This document shows, piece by piece, positions 1-7,297 of a DNA stretch of 10,532 nucleotides. Position 1 is the stretch's first letter. Each line of letters starts with the position of its first letter. Below the pieces are notes generated by a model. The model was not told where the DNA came from. It searched no databases and saw only the letters and a program-made list of their open reading frames with translations. Both the position numbers and the translations under genes were made by a program. The DNA comes from Myxococcales bacterium. Its GTDB lineage: Bacteria > Myxococcota_A > Polyangia > Fen-1088. The stretch covers positions 818-11,349 of the forward strand of contig PMZX01000173.1 in NCBI GenBank assembly GCA_003170035.1, given 5' to 3'.

Positions 1-115
1 CGTGACCGCAGCGGTGGTCTTCCTGGCCATCACGCCGCTCACCCGTCAAGGCCGCGGCTGCACCACCAAAGGCCCCGGAGTCATTCCGCTGAACTGCTTC
101 GGAGACGGGAGGTAG
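1..115 (+). CDS. C-terminal fragment of an unidentified, possibly membrane-associated protein
   Basis: This frame is open from the window edge to a TAG at 113-115; the first complete codon is at position 2 and the start lies outside the window. The visible 37 residues begin with a hydrophobic stretch (TAAVVFLAITPL), which could be the end of a transmembrane helix. A polar tail with two cysteines (RQGRGCTTKGPGVIPLNCFGDGR) follows. The stop lies 2 bp before the next ATG, and the Shine-Dalgarno of that next gene (GGGAGG, 107-112) is inside this frame. That is the usual arrangement of an operon with translational coupling. No family can be recognised from so short a piece. A chance open frame in GC-rich DNA cannot be excluded, but the tight junction favours a real gene end. 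Confidence 0.5.
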   Translation, partial: VTAAVVFLAITPLTRQGRGCTTKGPGVIPLNCFGDGR

Positions 116-117
116 CC

Positions 118-570
118 ATGACCAGCCTCCATCGCTCAGTCTACCTCATCGGTCTGGCGGCCGGCCTGCTCCTGGCGACCAGCGGCTGCGACCCCTACAC
201 CTACTTCAACGTCAACGTCAGCCTCGACAGTTCGGTCAGCGCCCAGGACCGGTTCAACGTCGCCTCCTGCACGGTTTTCGTGCTTGAAGGTGGCAAGAAG
301 ATCGAAAACGGCCAGCCTTTGAAGACGATAGCGGGCCCGCTCGCGTGCCAGCCCGGCACACTTGCAGAGAACCCCAACATCGGTGTCATGGACTACAGCA
401 CGGCCAGGAGCAGTGGCACGCTGCAGTTCTTCGTGAGCATGCTGGACACGGATCCCAAGCCCATCTTGGAGGGTTCTGCGAACATGGGTGTGAGCCCAGG
501 GCATATTCTTTCCGTGGACCTGGTGTGCAAGAACTGCAGCGGTCCCTGTACCGATACCTCGAAGTTCTAA
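118..570 (+). CDS. Small predicted lipoprotein, unknown function
   Basis: This 150-residue protein starts at ATG 118, five bases after a strong Shine-Dalgarno GGGAGG (107-112). The N-terminus (MTSLHR, then a hydrophobic core at about residues 8-20) ends in ATSGC, a relaxed lipobox with the lipidated cysteine at residue 24. It therefore looks like an envelope lipoprotein. Residue +2 after the cysteine is Asp, which in Escherichia coli is an inner-membrane retention signal; whether that rule holds in this lineage is not known. The mature part has cysteines at 51 and 77 and a C-terminal CKNCSGPC cluster (137-144), which could form disulfides in the periplasm. No family was recognised. It probably belongs to the operon of the preceding gene fragment. 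The dnaE2 control region starts 6 bp after its stop, so dnaE2 is likely transcribed separately. Confidence 0.85.
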   Translation: MTSLHRSVYLIGLAAGLLLATSGCDPYTYFNVNVSLDSSVSAQDRFNVASCTVFVLEGGKKIENGQPLKTIAGPLACQPGTLAENPNIGVMDYSTARSSGTLQFFVSMLDTDPKPILEGSANMGVSPGHILSVDLVCKNCSGPCTDTSKF

Positions 571-575
571 GCCAA

Positions 576-591
576 CTGAACATTAGTTCAG
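576..591 (+). promoter_or_regulatory. Predicted LexA (SOS) operator of dnaE2
   Basis: CTGAAC-ATTA-GTTCAG is a perfect 16-bp inverted repeat with 6-bp arms. Its core, GAAC-N4-GTTC, has the form of the Gram-positive LexA box. From position 576 the sequence matches 16 of 17 positions of the Myxococcus xanthus LexA motif CTRHAMRYBYGTTCAGS as I recall it. It sits immediately upstream of a -10 hexamer, so a bound repressor would block RNA polymerase. dnaE2 is an SOS gene in many bacteria, which makes the assignment coherent. LexA itself is not in this window. Confidence 0.8.
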
Positions 592-592
592 G

Positions 593-598
593 TATACT
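593..598 (+). promoter_or_regulatory. -10 element of dnaE2 (probably leaderless transcript)
   Basis: TATACT fits the TANNNT form of a sigma-70-type -10 element and begins one base after the operator. Only six bases separate it from GTG 605, so transcription would start at or next to the first base of the start codon. No convincing -35 hexamer is visible at 16-18 bp spacing, and there is no Shine-Dalgarno before the GTG. Confidence 0.6.
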
Positions 599-604
599 TG
601 CGGT

Positions 605-3600
605 GTGCCTGCGCCGCCGTACATCGAGCTGCGCTGTCGCTCGGCCTTCAGTTTTCTCGACGGCGCATCCCTTCCTGAAGATCTGATAGCGACAGCCGCG
701 GGGCTGGGCTGCGACGCGCTGGCATTGGCAGACCGCAACGGCCTCTACGGCGCGCCACGCTTCTTCCGCGCGGCCCGACAGGCGGGCGGGCTGCGGCCTC
801 TGGTCGGCGCAGAAATCACGCTGACCAGCGCGCCGCCGCTTTTGCTGCTGGTCGAAAATCAGCGTGGCTACCGAAACCTCTGCCGCCTGCTGACCCGCAT
901 GCACGCCTCGAAGGGCGCGGCCACTCTCGATTGGCTGGCCGAGCACGAAAACGGGCTCATTGCTCTCGGCGGGGCAACCCCGCGATCCGATCTGCAAAGG
1001 CTGGCACAAATCTTCGGCCCCGGCCGCCTGTACCTGGAGATGCAGCGCCATCTCGACGACGAGGAGGCCCATATCAATCGCGCTGCCGTGGCGCAAGCCG
1101 AGGCGCTGGGCCTGCCCCTGGTGGCCACCAATGACGTACGCTACGCCCGGGCTGAAGAGTCGCGCGTGCACGACGTGCTTGCATGCGTGCGCGAAAGAAC
1201 CAGCGTGGACGCGATCGGCCGTCGCCTCCTGCGCAACCGCGAACGCCACCTGAAATCGCCCGCGCACATGGCGCAACTCTTCCGCGATTGTCCGGCGGTG
1301 CTACACGCCACGCGCACCATCGCGCAGCGCTGCGCTTTCACTCTGGACGACCTGGGCTACAGCTTCCCGAGCTTCCCTGTGCCCGCGGGCGAGAGCGAGC
1401 AGAGCCTGCTCGACCAGCTCACCTGGGCAGGCGCAGCGGAACGTTATCGGCCGCTCCACGAAAAGGCGCGCCGCCAGATCGCGCACGAGCTGGACGTGAT
1501 CGGCCGGCTGGGACTGGCGGGCTACTTCCTGGTGGTATGGGACATCGTACGGTTCGCGCGCTCGCGCCGGATCCTGGTGCAGGGGCGCGGCTCTGCGGCC
1601 AACTCGGCCACCTGCTACGCGCTCGGCATCACGGCGGTGGATCCGGTGGGCATGGACCTGCTCTTCGAACGCTTCTTGTCCGAAGAAAGGGTCAAGACCG
1701 CCTCGGACATGCGCGATCGCATGCCCGACATCGATCTGGATCTGCCGTCGGGCACGAGGCGCGAAGAGGTCATCCAGTACGTGTACCGCAAGTACGGCGC
1801 GCGCGGCGCCGCCATGACCGCCAACGTGATCACCTACCGGCCCAAGATGGCGGTGCGCGATGCCGGCCGCGCCTTGGGCTTTTCCGAAGAACAGCTCTCC
1901 CGCATGTCCCGCCATCTGCCCCACTGGTTGGGTGACGGCGACACGCCGCTGGCGGCTCTTCTCGGCGAAGCCGGGTTCCCCGACAGCGAGCCGCGCACGC
2001 GCCATCTCGCGACCATCGCCACTGCCATGCTCAATCTGCCGCGCCATCTGGGCCAGCACTCAGGCGGCATGGTCATCTGCGGCGGCGCGCTCGACGAGGT
2101 TGCGCCGCTACAACCCGCCACCATGCCGGGCCGGGTGGTGGTCCAGTGGGACAAGGACGACTGCGCGGATCTGGGCATCGTCAAGGTGGACCTGCTCGGC
2201 CTCGGCATGCTGGCCGTGCTGGAGGATGCGGTTCCTCTCATCCGCGAGCACGAGGGCATCGTCCTCGACTACGCCCATCTGCCCGCCGACGACGCTCAGG
2301 TCTATCGCATGCTGCGCGCCGCGGACACGGTGGGCATGTTCCAGGTGGAGTCACGCGCGCAAATGGCCACCCTGCCGCGCCTGCGACCCGAACGCTTCTA
2401 CGACTTGGTGGTCGAGGTGGCCATCATCCGGCCCGGTCCCATCGTGGGCAAAATGGTCAGCCCCTACTTGCAACGTCGCGCAGGCCGCGCGCCGGTCACC
2501 TACCCTCACCCCTGCCTGGAGCCCATCCTGAAGCGTACCCTGGGCGTGCCGCTGTTCCAGGAGCAGCTCATCCGCATGGCCATGGCAGCAGCGGGATTTT
2601 CCGGCGGGCAGGCCGAGGAACTCAGGCGCGCCATGGGGTTCAAGCGCTCGGCGGAGCGCATGAAGGAAATCGAGAAGGATCTGCGCGCCGGCATGACGGC
2701 ACGGCAAATTGCGCCGGTTGCACAGGAGGAGATCGTGGCTGGCATCAAGTCGTTCGCGCTCTACGGTTTTCCTGAATCGCACGCCGCCTCTTTCGCGCTC
2801 ATCGCCTACGCCTCGGCTTTTCTCAAGGCGCACCACCCAGCGGCCTTCCTGTGCGCCCTGCTCAACAACCAGCCCATGGGTTTCTATCACCCGGCCACCC
2901 TCATCCGCGATGCCGCCCAGCACGAGGTGTGCACCTTGCCCGTCGACGTGCAGCGATCGGAGTGGGGATGCACGTTGGAAAGGAAAGTCGGCGGTGAGCT
3001 TTCTGTGCGGCTGGGGCTGAAATATGTGGGCGGTATGCGAGCGAAGATTGGGCGGGCGATCGTGGCGGAGCGACACGCGCGGCCCTTTACTTCACTGGTT
3101 GATTTTCGCGCGCGGGTGAATGCATCGGCCGATCTGTGCGCGACCCTGGCCGAGATCGGGGCCTTTGCCTCGCTGGGGGAACTCGGCCGGCGCGAGGCGC
3201 TCTGGCAGGTGGAGGCCCTTGCACGCTCGGGCGAACTGTTTGCACGCGTGTCGCCCGAGCCGTGGACCGATGCCGTTTGGCTGCCCGAAGCCAGCCCGCA
3301 GGAAGAGATGCTGACTGACCTGCGCGCTACCTCGGTGACCACCGGGCCTCATCCCCTCTCCTTCTTGCGGCCGATGCTGAAACGTGAAGGAATCATTTCT
3401 GCAGCGGAGCTTGCCCACAAGCGCGACGGCGAGCACGCCCGCGTGGCCGGCGTGGTGGTGGTCCGGCAGCGGCCGGCCACGGCCAAGGGGATCGTGTTCG
3501 TCACCGTGGAAGACGAGACCGGCTTTGCCAACGCGGTCGTGATGCCGGACGATTTTGCGCGCTGGCGCAGCGTGATCCTGGGACATCCCGCCCTTGTCAT

Positions 3601-3709
3601 CGAAGGCCGCGTGCAGAACCGTGACCACGTCGTCACCCTGAAGCCGGATCGCTTCTCGGCCCTGCCGGGAGGCCCAGTCGACGACAGCTGGGCGCGCGAC
3701 TTTCACTAA
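605..3709 (+). CDS. dnaE2: Error-prone DNA polymerase III alpha subunit DnaE2
   Basis: This is a complete 1034-residue C-family polymerase, within the usual DnaE2 length (about 1000-1080). It carries out mutagenic translesion synthesis at damaged templates in the cytoplasm, in known systems together with ImuA/ImuB and the beta clamp. The N-terminal PHP domain opens with IELRCRSAFSFLDGAS; the usual metal-binding His is replaced by Arg. The polymerase core has RGSAANSATCYALG, the catalytic motif PDIDLDL (Asp377 and Asp379) and KVDLLGLG (third catalytic Asp, 529). DnaE2-type signatures follow: FQVESRAQMATLPRL, EVAIIRPGPIVGKMV and GVPLFQEQLIRMAMAAAGFS. An OB-fold lies at about residues 940-1010, and the end WARDFH is typical of the family. 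GTG 605 is the only start possible: an in-frame TAG lies at 584-586 and the PHP domain begins within a few residues. Expression is probably SOS-controlled (operator at 576-591). No imuA or imuB flanks it here. Confidence 0.96.
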   Translation: MPAPPYIELRCRSAFSFLDGASLPEDLIATAAGLGCDALALADRNGLYGAPRFFRAARQAGGLRPLVGAEITLTSAPPLLLLVENQRGYRNLCRLLTRMHASKGAATLDWLAEHENGLIALGGATPRSDLQRLAQIFGPGRLYLEMQRHLDDEEAHINRAAVAQAEALGLPLVATNDVRYARAEESRVHDVLACVRERTSVDAIGRRLLRNRERHLKSPAHMAQLFRDCPAVLHATRTIAQRCAFTLDDLGYSFPSFPVPAGESEQSLLDQLTWAGAAERYRPLHEKARRQIAHELDVIGRLGLAGYFLVVWDIVRFARSRRILVQGRGSAANSATCYALGITAVDPVGMDLLFERFLSEERVKTASDMRDRMPDIDLDLPSGTRREEVIQYVYRKYGARGAAMTANVITYRPKMAVRDAGRALGFSEEQLSRMSRHLPHWLGDGDTPLAALLGEAGFPDSEPRTRHLATIATAMLNLPRHLGQHSGGMVICGGALDEVAPLQPATMPGRVVVQWDKDDCADLGIVKVDLLGLGMLAVLEDAVPLIREHEGIVLDYAHLPADDAQVYRMLRAADTVGMFQVESRAQMATLPRLRPERFYDLVVEVAIIRPGPIVGKMVSPYLQRRAGRAPVTYPHPCLEPILKRTLGVPLFQEQLIRMAMAAAGFSGGQAEELRRAMGFKRSAERMKEIEKDLRAGMTARQIAPVAQEEIVAGIKSFALYGFPESHAASFALIAYASAFLKAHHPAAFLCALLNNQPMGFYHPATLIRDAAQHEVCTLPVDVQRSEWGCTLERKVGGELSVRLGLKYVGGMRAKIGRAIVAERHARPFTSLVDFRARVNASADLCATLAEIGAFASLGELGRREALWQVEALARSGELFARVSPEPWTDAVWLPEASPQEEMLTDLRATSVTTGPHPLSFLRPMLKREGIISAAELAHKRDGEHARVAGVVVVRQRPATAKGIVFVTVEDETGFANAVVMPDDFARWRSVILGHPALVIEGRVQNRDHVVTLKPDRFSALPGGPVDDSWARDFH

Positions 3710-3715
3710 CTGAAG

Positions 3716-5650
3716 CTACTCGTAAACGATCTCCATCACGCAGTTGCGTTCACCGCATCGAAAGTCCAGCCGTAGGCGTCGGCCCTCATCATCGACCAAG
3801 ACCCATGGCTCGACCGGGCACACGCGGGACGCATCGCCGGGCGCGCGCGGGCAGAAGCCCATCTCGTACTTGATGCAGAAGCGGGTGGTCATCACCTTGC
3901 GGCCGTGCATGTCGAGGCCGCTCTCGGCCGCGGGCTCGATGTGCCCCACGCCGTGGCGCCGATAGAAAACCGCAGCCTTCTGGTTGAGCACGTTGCCCAG
4001 GAACGATAGTTCGCGCTCGGGAAAGGGCGTGTCGTTGACATGGGAACCCTGGAAGGGTTCCCAAACCCTCCCGCGACGGTCCGCGGCCGGCTGAGCCGGC
4101 CGGCTCCCCACGCGACTGGGCGCGTGCGCGATGGTGCGCACCGGTCGGAGGCGCGCACGCTGCCGGCGCAGCTCTTCGACCAGACCGCGGCGCAAGGCAT
4201 TGAGCGTGGCCAGCGGCAGATGGGGCATCTGGGACAGGTTGACATCTATGTGCGACGCACAGAATTCGCTTGCGCCCAGCTTGGCGAGTTGACGTTCGAG
4301 AACCACTCGCGCCTGGACGGGCTTGTCAGCCCACACCCTGGCGCAGGCGATTTCCTGGCTAGCAGTCACCCCGTCCCCGTCGGTGGCCTCGAGCCGAAAT
4401 CCCGCTGCGGTCCCGCTCAACCGCAGGTTCACCGCGATCCGGCGCTGGTTCTTGCTGCGCAGGACCTGGCTGACGAAGGCGTGGTCGTGATTGCGGAACA
4501 CGCGCAGGCCTCGCTCGATGCTGCCCAGCTTCTCGGGAAAGACGGCTGTACCGTCGATCTGGTTGACCACCGTGCCGTGCAATTCCTGGTCGCGTCCAAA
4601 GAAGCTGATGCCGTCGCCACTTTGCAAAGACGCCGCCGGTTGCAAGACGAACGAGTCGCGGCGCACGCTGGCCACGCGGCCCAGGGGCTCGCCCACGTGC
4701 TTGGGAGAATTCGGCGATGCCACCGCGACGCCGCGGCCGTGCAGAAAGTACGTCGTGTAGCCGCGATTGAAGGTCTTGTCCGGATCGGGGGCGAACCCCA
4801 GCGTGGTCTTGCCCGACGACGCGCGCTTGCCCCCGACGTCCGCCAGCAGGGCGTCCAGCTTCTGCCGGTAGTACCCCACGATGTTCATCACGTAGGCCTT
4901 GTTCTTCAGGCGTCCTTCGATCTTGAAGCACGTGACCCCCGCCCCGACCAGTTCGCGCAGGTGCTCGCTCAGGTTCAGATCGCGCAGCGACAGCACGTGC
5001 TTGTCATGCACCAGCGTTCCGCCGCCCGCATCGTGCAAGGAGTACAGGCGGCGACAGGGCTGGGCGCACTGGCCGCGGTTGCCGCTGCGGCCGCCGAACG
5101 CGTAGCTCAGGCTGCACTGCCCGCTCATGCTCACGCACAAGGCGCCGTGGATGAAGGCCTCCAGCTCGACGCGGGTGGCGGCGCGGATGGCGCGGATCTG
5201 ATCGATGTCCAGCTCGCGGGCCAGGATGACGCGTGAGAAACCGACCTTCTCCAGAAAGGCCACCCGCTCCACGCTGCAATTGTGCATCTGCGTGCTGGCG
5301 ATGAGCGGCAGGGGCGGCAGATCGCATTCCAGCAGGCCAACGTCCTGGATGATGAGCCCATCCACGCCAGCGCCATGAAGCTGCCGGCACAGGCGCTCGG
5401 CCTCGGCCAGCTCGTCGTCGCGCAAGAGGGTATTGACGGTGGCGTACACGCGTGCCCACACGCGATGCGCGTATGCGGCCAGTTTCTCGATGTCCGCGAT
5501 GGAGTTGCCCGCCGTCTCGCGCGCGCCAAAGCGAGGCGCGCCTATGTACACGGCATCGGCCCCGCAATCGACGGCCGCCTGACCGCATTCCAGATCCTTG
5601 GCGGGTGCGAGAAGCTCAAGAGCAGATATGGGCGGCACGTGGGCAGTCAC
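3716..5650 (-). CDS. rlhA: U32 peptidase-like protein, RlhA type (23S rRNA 5-hydroxycytidine C2501 synthesis)
   Basis: This 644-residue protein closely resembles Escherichia coli RlhA (YdcP, about 650 residues). RlhA is needed for hydroxylation of C2501 in 23S rRNA; the 'collagenase/peptidase U32' name is historical. The N-terminal TIM-barrel part has LELLAPAKDLECGQAAVDCG, GADAVYIG and ASTQMHN. The U32 signature is HGALCVSMSGQC...GRSGNRGQCAQPC, with cysteines 172, 179, 195 and 199 in the same spacing as E. coli and likely to bind an iron-sulfur cluster. The middle matches the DUF3656 region, and the C-terminus has LSFLGNVLNQKA plus a Cys-rich tail (C632, C637). The longer form argues for RlhA rather than TrhP (YegQ). 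The start is taken as GTG 5648-5650; ribosome-binding evidence is weak (GAGG 11 bases upstream). It lies 76 bp after the DUF4015 gene on the same strand and ends tail-to-tail with dnaE2. Residues of about 517-537 are encoded by a double hairpin. Confidence 0.9.
   Translation of the reverse strand: MTAHVPPISALELLAPAKDLECGQAAVDCGADAVYIGAPRFGARETAGNSIADIEKLAAYAHRVWARVYATVNTLLRDDELAEAERLCRQLHGAGVDGLIIQDVGLLECDLPPLPLIASTQMHNCSVERVAFLEKVGFSRVILARELDIDQIRAIRAATRVELEAFIHGALCVSMSGQCSLSYAFGGRSGNRGQCAQPCRRLYSLHDAGGGTLVHDKHVLSLRDLNLSEHLRELVGAGVTCFKIEGRLKNKAYVMNIVGYYRQKLDALLADVGGKRASSGKTTLGFAPDPDKTFNRGYTTYFLHGRGVAVASPNSPKHVGEPLGRVASVRRDSFVLQPAASLQSGDGISFFGRDQELHGTVVNQIDGTAVFPEKLGSIERGLRVFRNHDHAFVSQVLRSKNQRRIAVNLRLSGTAAGFRLEATDGDGVTASQEIACARVWADKPVQARVVLERQLAKLGASEFCASHIDVNLSQMPHLPLATLNALRRGLVEELRRQRARLRPVRTIAHAPSRVGSRPAQPAADRRGRVWEPFQGSHVNDTPFPERELSFLGNVLNQKAAVFYRRHGVGHIEPAAESGLDMHGRKVMTTRFCIKYEMGFCPRAPGDASRVCPVEPWVLVDDEGRRLRLDFRCGERNCVMEIVYE
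4041..4102. repeat. Double palindrome inside rlhA, possible in-frame palindromic insertion
   Basis: Two perfect hairpins lie side by side. TGGGAACCCT-GGA-AGGGTTCCCA (4041-4063) has a 10-bp stem and 3-nt loop. CGGCCGGCT-G-AGCCGGCCG (4084-4102) has 9-bp arms around one base. On the rlhA strand they encode WEPFQGSH and SRPAQPAA, within a linker before the conserved LSFLGN motif. Compared with E. coli RlhA from memory, this linker is about 26 residues longer, which is roughly the size of the hairpin pair. The hairpins are seen directly; their origin as an inserted element is an inference. Confidence 0.55.
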
Positions 5651-5726
5651 CGGGCGAGAGGCCTCGACCCGGCCATTCTGTGCAGAGCCGACCGTGCCTG
5701 CCAGTACTCTTGCGGGCGCCGGCCAA

Positions 5727-7076
5727 CTATCGACTCGCGAGCTGTTTGGGCGGCCGGCGACCCACGGTTACGTCGAACACGTTGCCCTTCTGCGGGCACC
5801 AGGCCAGGCTGGAGAATCCGCTGCGCCGGGGCCTCGCAGCAGCGGCGGCGCGCGCTGTCTTCTTCATCTCGCGAAGCGCTTCAAAAGGAATCTCGTTGTG
5901 CATGGTGGGATTCCACAGCAGGAACCCGTCGGAGCCGGCGCGCTCGGTCGCACGCACCTGGCTGCTGATGAAGTCAGGCCCCCAGAAGCTCTCGATGCTG
6001 TTGGCGTACGCCTGCAGGTATGGCCGCAACGCGATCCCGGGGGCCTTGGCGCGCGCACGCCGCAGGCCGCATTCGATGATGTACACCACGTCCGGGGTGA
6101 CCCGCTGGTTGCGAAAATACGTGCCCATGCCGTTGGCGTACATCATGGGCGACACAGCTTCGACGTACTTCGCGACGTTCTCGATGGTCTGGCCGAGGGT
6201 GCGCGGATCACCATCCACCAGCGTGGTCAAGCCATACAGGTCAGCCGAGATGGGAATCTGGAGCGCCCGATCAGCCCTTTCCAGAAACTCCGCGATGAGG
6301 ATAGAACGATCCACCTGATGCTGGCCCTGGTGCAACCATGTGCCCAGCGTTCCCGCATGTCCCTTGGGAAAACGCACGTAGTCGAACTGGACCTCGTCGA
6401 AGCCAAAGCCCTGCAGTTCGAGCGCAACGTCGATGAGGTAGTCCTGCACTTCTGCAGAATAGGCGTCGAGCCACTTGGCACCGGCAGAGAACAACCGCTG
6501 TGCCCTGCGCCCCGAACGCACCGCCAGGTCAGGCCGGGCCAGGGGCAGACGACTGTCCTTGAACGCGACCACGCGGCCGATGACGTAGATCCCCTGCTGG
6601 TGAAAGGCGCGCACCATGGCCGCCGGATCCTGGATGAGGAGATAGCGCTGTTTTTCGCCCAGCGGGATGCGGGTCGGATAGGTCAGGTTGCCGTTGTCGT
6701 CCTTCATGTCGATGACAACCGCGTTGAGGTGCGCCTTGCTGACCGAGGTCGCCGTGCGGTCGGCACCCTTGTTGAACAGATACATGGGCGTGATGTACAG
6801 GCCGCGGGCTTTCCGGCCCGCCTCGCTCATGGGGTCGTCAAGGCCGTGGTCGGGATAGGTCTTCGCGGTGTACGGCCGCAGTTTGGTATTGAAGGTCTTG
6901 TTCACACAGCCGGGCAAGTCGCTCCGCTCGCTGCAGCCGGTGTCGGCGTAGTGGATCCGACTGGCGGCCTGCGCAGAATGGGTCGCAAGCATGGCACTCG
7001 CGATCGCCGCGGCCACGGCGAAGAAGCGCAAGGGTCGTCCCGGTTGTTTCGGAAACAGGAAGCAGAACACGCTCAT
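5727..7076 (-). CDS. Secreted DUF4015 protein (putative glycoside-hydrolase-like TIM barrel)
   Basis: This 449-residue protein has a Sec-type signal peptide: basic stretch PKQPGRPLRF, hydrophobic core AVAAAIASAML, likely cleavage AQA|A after residue 37. The mature part fits the DUF4015 family (PF13200), predicted TIM-barrel relatives of glycoside hydrolases with no settled substrate. Recognisable motifs are VVIDMKDDNGNLTYP (Asp123), FDEVQFDYVRFP (Asp227, Glu228, Asp232), SADLYG (Asp279) and VSPMMYANGMG (Tyr313). The acidic residues at strand ends are candidate catalytic groups. ATG 7074-7076 is preferred over an upstream in-frame GTG (7080-7082), because GAGGTG lies at ideal distance for the ATG and overlaps the GTG. 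A Lys/Arg/Ala-rich stretch near the C-terminus (about residues 400-422) precedes a basic tail. It is the first gene of a probable two-gene unit with rlhA. An envelope polysaccharide role is plausible but unproven. Confidence 0.85.
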   Translation of the reverse strand: MSVFCFLFPKQPGRPLRFFAVAAAIASAMLATHSAQAASRIHYADTGCSERSDLPGCVNKTFNTKLRPYTAKTYPDHGLDDPMSEAGRKARGLYITPMYLFNKGADRTATSVSKAHLNAVVIDMKDDNGNLTYPTRIPLGEKQRYLLIQDPAAMVRAFHQQGIYVIGRVVAFKDSRLPLARPDLAVRSGRRAQRLFSAGAKWLDAYSAEVQDYLIDVALELQGFGFDEVQFDYVRFPKGHAGTLGTWLHQGQHQVDRSILIAEFLERADRALQIPISADLYGLTTLVDGDPRTLGQTIENVAKYVEAVSPMMYANGMGTYFRNQRVTPDVVYIIECGLRRARAKAPGIALRPYLQAYANSIESFWGPDFISSQVRATERAGSDGFLLWNPTMHNEIPFEALREMKKTARAAAAARPRRSGFSSLAWCPQKGNVFDVTVGRRPPKQLASR

Positions 7077-7079
7077 GAG

Positions 7080-7085
7080 CACCTC
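7080..7085 (-). promoter_or_regulatory. Shine-Dalgarno that decides the DUF4015 start
   Basis: On the minus strand this reads GAGGTG. The GAGG part is five bases before ATG 7074-7076. The alternative start GTG (7080-7082) is itself the last part of this sequence, so it cannot be served by it. Confidence 0.65.
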
Positions 7086-7115
7086 GAGGCGAGCTCCGCA
7101 TTTGTCGATTTAGAA

Positions 7116-7121
7116 ATTGTA
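7116..7121 (-). promoter_or_regulatory. Candidate -10 element for the DUF4015-rlhA unit
   Basis: On the minus strand this reads TACAAT, one mismatch from TATAAT, inside the AT-rich block. Transcription would start near 7109, giving a leader of about 33 bases that includes the GAGGTG ribosome-binding site. The best -35 candidate, TTGCAA (7134-7139), is only 12 bp away, which is too short. The call rests on the -10 and the position alone. Confidence 0.35.
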
Positions 7122-7146
7122 AGCTATCTATCTTTGCAAGTATTAC
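7118..7146 (+). promoter_or_regulatory. Weak candidate promoter toward the WD40 lipoprotein gene
   Basis: TTGTAA (7118-7123) and TATTAC (7141-7146) are spaced by 17 bp, and each matches four of six consensus positions. It would overlap the minus-strand -10 candidate, so the divergent genes could compete for polymerase. The leader would be long, about 265 bases. AT-rich DNA gives such matches by chance, so confidence is low. Confidence 0.25.
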
Positions 7147-7297
7147 ATAAAAGCCGCCTTGGCGGAAGGCAGAAAATGCGGAATCGTGCCTGTCACCGTC
7201 GGGGCGCTCGGGCCCTCGCACCCTGGACAAGACAGCAAACGCGGTGCGACGGTCGCTGTGAATCGCCTGCCGCGGGTGGCTGTGTCCAAAATCTGCG

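Noticed and set aside
345..686. 113-codon plus-strand ORF spanning the lipoprotein end and dnaE2 start
   Set aside because: It overlaps both supported genes in another frame and has no ribosome-binding site or family features.
3703..3720. Bidirectional terminator between dnaE2 and rlhA
   Set aside because: Only 6 bp separate the stop codons and no hairpin with a T-tract was found around them.
4040..5236. 398-codon plus-strand open frame opposite rlhA
   Set aside because: It is antisense to a gene with full family similarity, has no recognisable motifs, and long antisense frames are expected in GC-rich DNA.
7151..7165. CCGCC-TT-GGCGG hairpin followed by a T-run on the minus strand, as an intrinsic terminator
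   Set aside because: The stem is at most 5 bp with a 2-nt loop, the T-run is short (about four), and no minus-strand gene ends there.
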